In this document: positions 57,461 to 64,000 of the stretch, in pieces
How the letters are laid out: every line of letters begins with the position of its first letter
Position numbering within the stretch: position 1 is the stretch's first letter
Origin: Actinomycetota bacterium
Lineage (GTDB): Bacteria; Actinomycetota; Acidimicrobiia; Acidimicrobiales; Ilumatobacteraceae
NCBI GenBank assembly: GCA_016870775.1
Contig: VGAK01000001.1
Location: forward strand, 62,001 to 126,000
Direction of reading: 5' to 3'
DNA length: 64,000 nt
Position numbers and translations under genes: made by a program
Notes under the pieces: generated by a model
Told to the model about the DNA's origin: nothing
Seen by the model: only the letters and a program-made list of their open reading frames with translations
The model's database searches: none

Positions 57461-58447
57461 TCAGAAGTAGATGATCTTCTCGGCGTTGGCTTCGGCGGCG
57501 TCGAGATCGTCGGTGTAGGCGCCGGTCGAGAGGTACTTCCACCCACCGTCGCAGACGATGAACACGATCGTGCCCTCCTCGATCTCCGAGGCCACCTTGG
57601 CGGCACCGGCGAGCGAGGCACCAGAGGAGATGCCCGCGAAGATGCCGCACTCCTGCACGAGGCGCCGCGTCCACTCGAGCGACTCGCGCGGACGCACCAC
57701 GCGCTTGCGGTCGAGCAAGTCGCGACCGTGCCAGTTGTCGAAGACAGGTGGGATGTACCCCTCGTCGAGGTTGCGCAGACCCTCGACGCGCTCGCCGAGG
57801 GGTGGCTCGACGGCCACCACCTTGATGGCGGGGTTCTGCTCCTTGAGGTACCGGCCTGTGCCCATCAGGGTCCCGGAGGTGCCGAGCCCGGCCACGAAGT
57901 GGGTGATCTCTGGGCAATCGCGCCAGATTTCGGGCCCAGTCCCCTCGTAGTGAGCGCGCGGATTCGCGTCGTTGGCGTATTGATAGAGGAAGCACCACTC
58001 CGGATTCTGGGCCGCCATCTCTTGGGCGCGACGCACTGCGCCGTTGGAACCCTCCTCACCGGGAGTGAGGATGATTTCGGCGCCGAAGACCTCGAGCATC
58101 TGTCGCCGCTCGATCGAGACCGAGGTCGGCATCAAGATGGTGATCGGATAGCCCTTCATCTTGGCGATCGCAGCGAGGGTGATTCCGGTGTTGCCCGACG
58201 AGGGTTCCAGGATCCGCTGGCCTGGCACGAGGCGTCCGGTGCGTTCGGCATCCTCGATCATCGCCTTTGCGATCCGGTCCTTCACCGAACCGAAGGGGTT
58301 CTGGTTCTCCAATTTGGCGACGAGCCGCACGTTCGGATTCGGCGACAGGATCGAGACATCCACCATCGGGGTGTTGCCGATCAATTCGAGGGAGTGCTGC
58401 AGCACGAAGACCGAACCGCCGTTGCGACGAACATCTGCCACCGACAT
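57461..58447 (-). CDS. cysM: Cysteine synthase CysM (O-phosphoserine / CysO-type)
   Basis: A 328-residue fold-II PLP enzyme. Lys56 (NPFGSVKDR) forms the Schiff base; SSGNTGITLA binds substrate and GLGTSGTLMGTGRYL binds the PLP phosphate. It matches mycobacterial CysM over its length, including Arg225 in GLRNLDEG, the residue that gives specificity for O-phosphoserine, and the C-terminal WKYLSTGAY. CysM uses thiocarboxylated CysO as sulfur donor. ATG 58447 has a strong GAGGAGGTGG site. It sits after mec in the same direction, but the cysO gene expected between them is absent. Confidence 0.93.
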   Translation of the reverse strand: MSVADVRRNGGSVFVLQHSLELIGNTPMVDVSILSPNPNVRLVAKLENQNPFGSVKDRIAKAMIEDAERTGRLVPGQRILEPSSGNTGITLAAIAKMKGYPITILMPTSVSIERRQMLEVFGAEIILTPGEEGSNGAVRRAQEMAAQNPEWCFLYQYANDANPRAHYEGTGPEIWRDCPEITHFVAGLGTSGTLMGTGRYLKEQNPAIKVVAVEPPLGERVEGLRNLDEGYIPPVFDNWHGRDLLDRKRVVRPRESLEWTRRLVQECGIFAGISSGASLAGAAKVASEIEEGTIVFIVCDGGWKYLSTGAYTDDLDAAEANAEKIIYF

Positions 58448-58526
58448 GTGCCACCTCCTCGCGAGTGTCTGTGAACCTGTGTCAACATCTGGCGCCTCTG
58501 GGCTATTCCTGATGAATCTGGTCATA

Positions 58527-58555
58527 ATTGTAACCATCGGGACTGCACATGTCAC
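58527..58555 (-). promoter_or_regulatory. Promoter of cysM
   Basis: On the minus strand a -35 GTGACA (58550-58555) and a -10 TACAAT (58527-58532) are 17 bp apart, one of the best sigma-70-type promoters in the window. It gives cysM its own promoter with a leader of about 75 nt, in addition to any readthrough from mec. Confidence 0.7.
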
Positions 58556-58614
58556 CCCTCTGGGCAGTCCCCGGATCGAGACACCCAAACGGGGTCTGTC
58601 GCGGGTCGCCGGGC

Positions 58615-59037
58615 TCAGGCCGGCACGATCATCTCCTCGGTGATCTCGCCATCGACGATGAGGTAGGAGCGGATCTCGGCCGCACCCCTCTTGAGACCGA
58701 CGATGACGTAGTGCCAACCGGGGTCCGGCGCCTGGTTCACGTCGGTGGGGCTCGGGTAGGGCTCGGTGTGGGTGTGGGAGTGCACGACACCGACGACCTC
58801 GAGCCCCTCGGCCTCTGCGGCGAGCTCGGTGCGCAGATGCTCCTTCGGATCGATCGTGTAGAGCTTGGCGCTGGCTGCGACGTTGGTGATCGGCACGAAC
58901 CGAGCGACCCTTCCCGCAGCGCGCTCACCGATCAGCAGGCCGCAGCACTCCTCGGGGAAGGTCTCGTAGGCGCGCGCCACCATCGCATGCAATGCCCCCG
59001 TGGGGATCGTGACGTGCGGGGAATTGGGCCGGAACAC
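58615..59037 (-). CDS. mec: JAMM metalloprotease of the Mec+ type
   Basis: A 140-residue JAB1/MPN+ peptidase. The motif is complete: the Glu in FPEECCGLLIG and HSHTHTEPYPSPTD (HxHx7SxxD), the zinc site. Mec+ homologues release cysteine from the CysO-cysteine adduct made by CysM. The mycobacterial order is mec-cysO-cysM; here mec and cysM are 167 bp apart with a promoter between them and no cysO. Confidence 0.92.
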   Translation of the reverse strand: MFRPNSPHVTIPTGALHAMVARAYETFPEECCGLLIGERAAGRVARFVPITNVAASAKLYTIDPKEHLRTELAAEAEGLEVVGVVHSHTHTEPYPSPTDVNQAPDPGWHYVIVGLKRGAAEIRSYLIVDGEITEEMIVPA

Positions 59038-59072
59038 CGGCGCGAAGGCTAGCGGTACGCTCGAGGACCCCT

Positions 59073-59549
59073 ATGGCAAAGGCATCCACCGCGACGCTGG
59101 CGAGCAATCGCAAGGCACGCCACGACTACGCGATTCTCGACGTGGTCGAGGCGGGAATCGTGCTGCACGGCAGCGAGGTCAAGAGCCTCCGCGCCGGCCA
59201 GGTGCAGATCGCCGATGCCTTCGCGCGCGTGATCGACGGCGAGGTGTGGCTGGACGGCGTGCACATCCCGCCCTACCAGTACGCCGTGGGGGTTGGCTCC
59301 CACGACCCGGACCGTCCCCGCAAGCTGTTGCTCCATCGCGACGAGATCGAGCGCCTCGCCGACCGGGTCGCGCGCGAGCGGCTCTCGCTCGTGCCGCTCG
59401 CGTTGCGCTTGGTGGACGGGCGCGTCAAGGTCGACCTCGCCCTCGCCCGCGGTCGCCGACGAGAGGACAAGCGCCGGGTCATTGCCGAGCGCGATGTGAA
59501 GCGCGAGATGCAGCGCGCGCTCGGCCGCCAGCGCAAGGGGATGAACTAG
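59073..59549 (+). CDS. smpB: SsrA-binding protein SmpB
   Basis: A 158-residue SmpB that delivers tmRNA to stalled ribosomes. NRKARHDYAILDVVEAGIVLHGSEVKSLRAGQ and the C-terminal helix KRREDKRRVIAERDVKREM-like tail are family signatures. GAGGA lies 9 nt before ATG. ssrA itself is 635 bp downstream, a usual arrangement, with a PAP2 gene on the other strand in between; their 3' ends overlap by 4 bp. Confidence 0.97.
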   Translation: MAKASTATLASNRKARHDYAILDVVEAGIVLHGSEVKSLRAGQVQIADAFARVIDGEVWLDGVHIPPYQYAVGVGSHDPDRPRKLLLHRDEIERLADRVARERLSLVPLALRLVDGRVKVDLALARGRRREDKRRVIAERDVKREMQRALGRQRKGMN

Positions 59550-60094
59550 TCCCCCGGCATTTGAGCAGGCCGCGCCGCCGCGGACATCGCGGCACGGGTG
59601 CGCGCGAACCGCACCACCCCCAGCGCCGCGATTGCTCCGAGGGCCCAACCGGCGATCACATCCGTCGCCCAGTGGACTCCGAGGGCGAGTCGCGTCCAGC
59701 CGACCGCGAGGCTCACCACCGAGGCGACCGCGAGGCACACCCGGCGCCTGATCGAGGGCACCGCCCAGGGCACCACGAGCGCGAGCGCGACGGCGAGTGC
59801 CGTGGTGTTCGAAGCGTGCCCCGACGGAAACGACATGCTCGACAGCCCCGCGCCCGCCTCGGGGCGGGCACGGCCCACGATGTCCTTCAGCGCCGAGGTC
59901 AGGACAGCACAGAGCCAGAGCGATGCCGCCGGCGCGCCGGCACCCCACCATGCCAGCCCCGCCCGGCGAAAGAGGTACCCCGAGGCGACGGTGACCGCGA
60001 CGAGGACCTCGGTTCCCCCGAGACGGGTGAGTCCGTTCGCCAGATCCTCGAGCGTCCCCGAGGTGCGGAAGAAGTCGTGGAGGGTCGAATCCAT
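59546..60094 (-). CDS. PAP2-superfamily membrane phosphatase
   Basis: A 182-residue protein with five to six membrane helices and the three PAP2 motifs: KDIVGRARPE, SFPSGHASN and WTRLALGVHWATDVIAG. It probably dephosphorylates a lipid such as undecaprenyl diphosphate or phosphatidate on the outer face of the membrane; the substrate is inferred from the family. Convergent with smpB. Confidence 0.9.
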   Translation of the reverse strand: MDSTLHDFFRTSGTLEDLANGLTRLGGTEVLVAVTVASGYLFRRAGLAWWGAGAPAASLWLCAVLTSALKDIVGRARPEAGAGLSSMSFPSGHASNTTALAVALALVVPWAVPSIRRRVCLAVASVVSLAVGWTRLALGVHWATDVIAGWALGAIAALGVVRFARTRAAMSAAARPAQMPGD

Positions 60095-60183
60095 TCGTCC
60101 CCGACGCTAACGGGGCTACCGGGCCCCGACCCGACAACCGACGACGCTCCCCTGCCGTACACTGGGAACACACAACCGATCAC

Positions 60184-60560
60184 GGGGCTGACAGGTTTCG
60201 ACAGCAGAGTCGTTGTTCGAGTGTGCGACCCGAGTTGCTCAGACTCGCTAAACGGGGCAACCAAAAGAATTGCCAACGAGCAGTTCGCTCTCGCGGCCTA
60301 ATCCGTCGTAGAGAGACATCGTGACCAGCAATGGCGCACGGGGCCGATCCACCGCAGCCCGGCAACAGAAGCGGGGGATGACAACGGGAAAGATCGTTGG
60401 CGCCGGGGAAGACCGGTGACATGGCGGAAAGACGCCACGCGACCCCGCAAGGGGTGGTCGACCCGCCGATGACGTTGCGTCAGCGTCGAAGCTGGGAATG
60501 GTCGTAGCACGTTCGTTCCGCGCCTGATGGACGGGGGTTCGATTCCCCCCAGCTCCACCA
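60184..60560 (+). ncRNA. ssrA: Transfer-messenger RNA
   Basis: The 5' end GGGGCTGACAGGTTTCGACA and the 3' end with GGTTCGATTCC and CAGCTCCACCA form the tRNA-like domain (GGGGCTG pairs CAGCTCC, with one G-U). The resume codon GCC at 60272 opens the tag frame encoding ANEQFALAA and TAA at 60299-60301; the ALAA end is the ClpXP degradation signal. The tag is nine residues. A -10-like TACACT is at 60158-60163. It tags proteins from broken mRNAs together with SmpB. Confidence 0.97.
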
Positions 60561-60623
60561 CACCGGCTTTTGCTGGGTTTCCCCTGCTCTTCAACATCTC
60601 CAGGTGGGTTGCTTGGCGGAGCA

Positions 60624-60655
60624 CTCTGGCGTCTGTGATCTCGGTGACGCCAGAG
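60624..60655. terminator. Strong hairpin downstream of ssrA (possible terminator)
   Basis: CTCTGGCGTC and GACGCCAGAG form a perfect 10-bp stem around a 12-nt loop. It sits between ssrA and the convergent solute-binding-like gene. No T-tract follows on either strand, so if it ends transcription it would need Rho or act as a processing block. The rest of 60561-60756 holds nothing else I can identify. Confidence 0.45.
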
Positions 60656-60756
60656 CGGCACGAAGGGTGACACCGCCATCACATCGGCGAAAGAGCCGGG
60701 GATGCGCAGGGGCCCGACCAGGACCGCGACCCCATCTCAGGTCACGCAAACCCTGG

Positions 60757-61848
60757 TCACGGTGCGAGGGCGGATTCGGCGGCGCGTTGGATCGCCCGCA
60801 CGGCGTCGTCGGGGGTTGAGTGTCCCTCGAGCGCGCGTTGGAGTGCGCTCCACCCGGCGTCTTCCACGGCCGGGAACTTCGCCAGAGGCGGATAACAGAT
60901 CATCGCCTCGTCGATGGTGCGACGGGTGATCTCCAGTCGTCGACGGTCGACCTCGTTCGCGGGAACGACCGCCGCCAGCGCCGCCTCGTGGGCGCACATG
61001 TTTCCACCGGCCGCGTCCACACCTTGAGCCTCGTGTGACATCAGGAGGTGCACGAGATCGAGCGCGGCGTCCACGTCCCCGCACGTCGTCGGAATCGCCC
61101 ACGCATGGCAACCCGAGTAACTCACCCGTCGACTCGACCCGGCGGGATACATGTGGGGAACGAGCGCATCGGCGAACCGCGAGCGGGAGATCGCATCCCA
61201 GGCACCGGGCCATGCCGCGGCAGCGTCCACCGCGCCGCTCAACAGAGCCTCATCCACCTGGTCGTAGTGCCAGGTGGGCAGATCGGAGGGGGCACGCCCG
61301 GCCAGAGTCACCAGTGTCTCGGCGGCCCGCACCGCCGCCGGTGATTCGATCGTGGGTGCTCCATCGGCCGCGAACAACGTGCCGCCATCTCCGCTCACCA
61401 GCTCGAAGAACGTCCCGAACAGTCCCGACTCGCGTCCGGGAAAGCCGAACACGACCGAACTGTCCACGAGTTCAGCCCACGTGTCGGGCACCGACGCGAC
61501 GCGATCGGCGTGGACCCACATCACCCGCACGTCGATGAGTCGCGGCACGCACAACAAACGCCCGTCGAAGCGACCGAGCTCGACCGCGACCGGAGCGAGT
61601 TGAGAGAGCGCCGCCGCGTCAACGAGGTCATCGAGCGGTCGCAGCCACTGCGCTTGGGAGGGTGTGTACTTCGCGTGCGTGGCCAGGACGTCGATCCTTT
61701 CGCCCCGCGACAGCATGTCCGCGACCAGTCGGTTGAGGGTCGGATGATCGCCATGGGCAACCACGTCCACGTCGACGCCGGCATCGTCAAAGACGCGATA
61801 GAGATGGTCGTACATCGGGCCGGCGATGAGTGCGAGGCGAACGGTCAC
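60757..61848 (-). CDS. Extracellular-solute-binding-protein-like protein without signal peptide
   Basis: A 363-residue protein of the periplasmic solute-binding fold, family-1 type: a beta start VRLALIAGPMYDHLYRVF, RIDVLATHAKYTPSQAQWLRPLDDLVD, MWVHADRVASVPDTWAELVD, a middle hinge and YSGCHAWAIPTTCGDVDAALDLVHLLMSH. The N-terminus goes directly into the first strand: there is no signal sequence and no lipobox, and upstream extension is blocked by the overlapping SDR. It is either cytoplasmic or exported by another route. GTG overlaps the SDR stop by 4 nt. Confidence 0.83.
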   Translation of the reverse strand: MTVRLALIAGPMYDHLYRVFDDAGVDVDVVAHGDHPTLNRLVADMLSRGERIDVLATHAKYTPSQAQWLRPLDDLVDAAALSQLAPVAVELGRFDGRLLCVPRLIDVRVMWVHADRVASVPDTWAELVDSSVVFGFPGRESGLFGTFFELVSGDGGTLFAADGAPTIESPAAVRAAETLVTLAGRAPSDLPTWHYDQVDEALLSGAVDAAAAWPGAWDAISRSRFADALVPHMYPAGSSRRVSYSGCHAWAIPTTCGDVDAALDLVHLLMSHEAQGVDAAGGNMCAHEAALAAVVPANEVDRRRLEITRRTIDEAMICYPPLAKFPAVEDAGWSALQRALEGHSTPDDAVRAIQRAAESALAP

Positions 61849-62555
61849 GACTGCTCGACGATGCGAACGCTGGTGATGCCCCCGTCGAGCAGGAAGTCGG
61901 CTCCCGTCGTGAACGTCGACGGAGCGGCGAGGTACACGATCGCGTCAGCCACCTCATCGCACGTCACGAGTCGGCCTAGTGGCTGCCGGCGCCGAAGGCT
62001 GTTCATGGTGACATCGGGATCGGGTGCGGCCGCCGCCAGACGCTCGACCCACGGACTCGACACGGTTCCGGGCGACACGCAATTCACCCGCACTCCATGG
62101 ACTATTTCGTCGGCGGCCATCGCCCGGGTGAGGGCGAGCACGGCACCCTTGGACGCGGAGTAGACCGCCCGCTCGACCAGACCGACCGACGCGGCCACCG
62201 AGCAGACGTTCACGATCACCCCCGAACGCGCTGATCGCATCGCGGGCAGAACAGCCGCGCTCATGTGGGCGAGGCCGAACACATTGACGGAAAAGACCCC
62301 CTGCCAATCGGACTCGTCGGCTGCCACCACATCACCGACCGCGCCGATGCCGGCAATGTTGCACAACACGTCGATGCGGCCGTGAGTGCCGATGATCTCC
62401 GCGACCACTCCCTCGCAACCCCGACGATCACGGACATCGAATCCGTCGGTGATGTCGAGCCCGATCACCTCATCGCCGAGATCCCGAAAACGTGCGGCCG
62501 TCCTCTCTCCGATTCCGCCTGCCGCACCCGTGATCACGACGACTCGACGACTCAT
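61845..62555 (-). CDS. Short-chain dehydrogenase/reductase
   Basis: A 236-residue classical SDR: TGAAGGIG (NAD-binding loop), NIAGIG, catalytic Ser in VNVCSVAASVG and YSASKG. The Asp in LDITDG at the end of beta-2 favours NAD over NADP. Given the neighbouring fuconate dehydratase and aldo-keto reductase, a likely substrate is L-2-keto-3-deoxyfuconate or L-fucose; this is inference from context. Start ATG 62555, divergent from the dehydratase with 64 bp between starts. Confidence 0.88.
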   Translation of the reverse strand: MSRRVVVITGAAGGIGERTAARFRDLGDEVIGLDITDGFDVRDRRGCEGVVAEIIGTHGRIDVLCNIAGIGAVGDVVAADESDWQGVFSVNVFGLAHMSAAVLPAMRSARSGVIVNVCSVAASVGLVERAVYSASKGAVLALTRAMAADEIVHGVRVNCVSPGTVSSPWVERLAAAAPDPDVTMNSLRRRQPLGRLVTCDEVADAIVYLAAPSTFTTGADFLLDGGITSVRIVEQS

Positions 62556-62575
62556 GTCCGCACCACTGCGCAGTC

Positions 62576-62604
62576 TTGCACGGTTTTTGAGGTTCGTCTA
62601 GGGT
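62576..62604 (+). promoter_or_regulatory. Promoter of the fuconate dehydratase operon
   Basis: A -35 TTGCAC (62576-62581) and a -10 TAGGGT (62599-62604) are 17 bp apart, and the expected start lies about 9 nt before ATG 62620, so the leader is nearly absent. Confidence 0.65.
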
Positions 62605-62619
62605 CCGTCGACCATCTCC

Positions 62620-63912
62620 ATGACGACAATCACCCACGTCACGACACACGATCTTCGTGCCCGCACATCTCGCACACTCGCCGGATCGGACGCGGTCCAC
62701 GTCGACCCCGATTACTCGGCTGCCTACGTGGTGCTGCACACGAACGGAAACCACCAGGGCCATGGAATGACCTTCACGATCGGTCAGGGAAACGATCTGT
62801 GTTGCGCGGCCATCGAGATGTTGTCGACCATGGTCGTTGGACGTCGCCTGTCCGACATCGTCGACGACATGGGCGGGTTCTGGCGTCAAGTCACGAACCA
62901 TTCGCAATTGCGCTGGCTCGGGCCCGACAAGGGCGTGATGCATCTGGCGACGGCGGCACTCGTGAACGCCGTGTGGGATCTGTGGGCCAAGGAGCGCGGT
63001 GTCCCGGTGTGGAAGCTGATCGTCGACCTCTCGCCCGAGCAGTTCGTCGATTGCATCGACTTCCGTTATCTGCACGATGCACTGCCACCCGATCGTGCAC
63101 TCGAGATCCTGGGCTCGCGGCGCGCCGGACGTGACGATCGGTTGGCCGAACTGCGTCGTGACGGCTACCCGGCGTACATAACGTCGGCGGGATGGCTCGG
63201 ATACAGCGAACAGCAAGTGCGCGACCTCTGTCGCTCGATGCGCACCGACGGTTGGACCAGTTTCAAGACCAAGGTGGGTGTCAGTGTCGAGAGCGACATT
63301 CGACGATGCGAACTCATGCGCGAGGAGTTGGGGGACGGAATCCAGTTGATGGCCGATGCGAATCAGGTGTGGGAGGTTCCGGAAGCCATCTCATGGCTGG
63401 GCCACCTCCGCAGATTCGATCTGCGATGGATCGAGGAGCCCACGAGCCCCGACGACGTGCTCGGCCACGCGGCCATCCGTCGCGCAGTCGCCCCGCTCAA
63501 GGTGGCAACGGGTGAGCACGCGGCCAATCGGGTGGTCTTCAAGCAACTCATGCAGGCCGGCGCCATCGACTATTGCCAGGTCGACGCCTGTCGCCTCGGA
63601 GGGTTGAACGAGGTGCTCGCGGTCCTCCTGCTGGCCGAGCACTTCGGAGTGCCGGTGTGCCCGCACGCCGGCGGCCTCGGACTCTGCGAGTACGTCCAGC
63701 ACATTTCAGTGGTCGACTACCTCTGTGTGAGCGGATCCCTCGCTGATCGAACCACCGAGTACGCCTCTCATCTGCACGAGCACTTCGTCGACCCGGCACG
63801 GGTGCACGACGGGCGTTACCTCGTCCCGGAGGCACCCGGTTACTCGATCCAAATGAGGGCCGATTCGATCGCCGCCCTCGCGTACCCGACTGGTTCGGAA
63901 TGGGAGAATTGA
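62620..63912 (+). CDS. L-fuconate dehydratase-like enolase-superfamily enzyme
   Basis: A 430-residue enolase-superfamily dehydratase. The acid/base Lys pair is K216-x-K218 in SFKTKVG; metal ligands are Asp246 (LMADANQV), Glu272 (WIEEPTSPDD) and Glu299 (ATGEH); the His base is His349 in CPHAGGLGLCEYVQH. Overall it follows the L-fuconate dehydratase/ENOSF1 branch, making 2-keto-3-deoxy-L-fuconate. Closely related sugar-acid substrates cannot be excluded. It is followed by an aldo-keto reductase with a 4-nt overlap. Confidence 0.88.
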   Translation: MTTITHVTTHDLRARTSRTLAGSDAVHVDPDYSAAYVVLHTNGNHQGHGMTFTIGQGNDLCCAAIEMLSTMVVGRRLSDIVDDMGGFWRQVTNHSQLRWLGPDKGVMHLATAALVNAVWDLWAKERGVPVWKLIVDLSPEQFVDCIDFRYLHDALPPDRALEILGSRRAGRDDRLAELRRDGYPAYITSAGWLGYSEQQVRDLCRSMRTDGWTSFKTKVGVSVESDIRRCELMREELGDGIQLMADANQVWEVPEAISWLGHLRRFDLRWIEEPTSPDDVLGHAAIRRAVAPLKVATGEHAANRVVFKQLMQAGAIDYCQVDACRLGGLNEVLAVLLLAEHFGVPVCPHAGGLGLCEYVQHISVVDYLCVSGSLADRTTEYASHLHEHFVDPARVHDGRYLVPEAPGYSIQMRADSIAALAYPTGSEWEN

Positions 63913-64000
63913 GCGGAGCACTCACCGTCCTCGGTGAGCGACCGTTGGGGCGTCGCGGTCAGCGGGTGACGGCACTCGGCCTGGGTTGCGCGCCACTCGG
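63909..64000 (+). CDS. Aldo-keto reductase, N-terminal fragment (runs off window)
   Basis: Only the first 30 codons are visible. PLGRRGQRVTALGLGCAPLG is the typical N-terminus of D-threo-aldose/L-fucose dehydrogenase-type aldo-keto reductases. The likely start is TTG 63909, overlapping the dehydratase stop (TTGA) with GGGAG just before it. In L-fucose catabolism this enzyme makes L-fuconolactone, which suits the next-door fuconate dehydratase. Confidence 0.65.
   Translation, partial: MSGALTVLGERPLGRRGQRVTALGLGCAPL

Noticed and set aside
58448..58614. A hidden cysO gene between mec and cysM
   Set aside because: The gap is 167 bp, no frame in it encodes a ubiquitin-like fold or a terminal Gly-Gly, and it carries promoter elements.

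Overview
The window is high-GC bacterial chromosome with actinobacterial habits: GTG starts are frequent, many genes seem to be translated from leaderless transcripts, and there are homologues of the c-di-GMP regulator BldD, the sigma factor WhiG, a mycothiol-type nitroreductase, an F420-type oxidoreductase and a Mec/CysM cysteine pathway. The missing ylxR between nusA and infB, the BldD homologue next to hemW and the general gene content would suit a deep-branching actinobacterium, possibly Acidimicrobiia. That placement is inference; no rRNA gene is present to settle it.

Layout. 1-1581: a HAD/PlsC fusion gene (minus, running off the left edge), a small RNA that fits the actinobacterial 6C class, and a divergent LysR regulator. 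1582-10171: central and acyl-CoA metabolism (acyl-CoA carboxylase beta chain, citrate synthase, quinone oxidoreductase, NADP isocitrate dehydrogenase, acyl-CoA dehydrogenase, an alkyl-sulfatase-like hydrolase). 10316-19526 (minus): small membrane protein, tRNA-Val, hemW, a bldD homologue, rsmE, dnaJ, hrcA, photolyase, an MFS exporter and lepA. 19613-28376: rpsT, a monooxygenase-fold protein, holA, comEC, comEA, a thioredoxin-TPR protein, and a plus-strand run of phosphotransferase, PAC2 and LLM oxidoreductase. 28376-33136 (minus): rimP-nusA-infB with a leader terminator, infB carrying a repeat-expanded linker. 33293-36054: proS and manA. 36102-44000 (minus): the classic rpsB-tsf-pyrH-frr-cdsA-dxr-rseP-ispG series. 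44118-49305 (minus): LytM-like protein, whiG, an extended xerC, dprA and comM. 49346-60094: lipoprotein, clpP, carbonic anhydrase, two adjacent PLP fold-II enzymes, an odd tRNA-Leu abutting a D-threonine-aldolase-like gene, rdgB, rph, a DMT permease, cysM, mec, smpB and a PAP2 phosphatase. 60184-60560: tmRNA. 60757-64000: a sugar-acid (probably L-fucose/L-fuconate) catabolic cluster that continues past the right edge.

How the parts work together. Most of the window is core housekeeping. Translation dominates (rpsB, tsf, frr, rimP, nusA, infB, lepA, rpsT, proS, smpB with ssrA, tRNAs). Isoprenoid and lipid precursor supply (dxr, ispG, cdsA) and the natural-competence set (comEA, comEC, dprA, comM) are threaded through it. 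BldD retains the exact c-di-GMP-binding signature and WhiG is the other actinobacterial regulator tied to c-di-GMP, so second-messenger control is plausible here. The accessory part is the right end after ssrA. I see no CRISPR array, insertion sequence, integrase or rRNA gene. The most unusual items are the class-I-shaped tRNA with a UAG anticodon whose encoded CCA end supplies the first base of the next gene's start codon, the 6C-like RNA, a cysM/mec pair lacking cysO, an XerC with an extra N-terminal domain, a solute-binding-like protein without a signal peptide, and a resolving-cysteine-less Rv2466c homologue.
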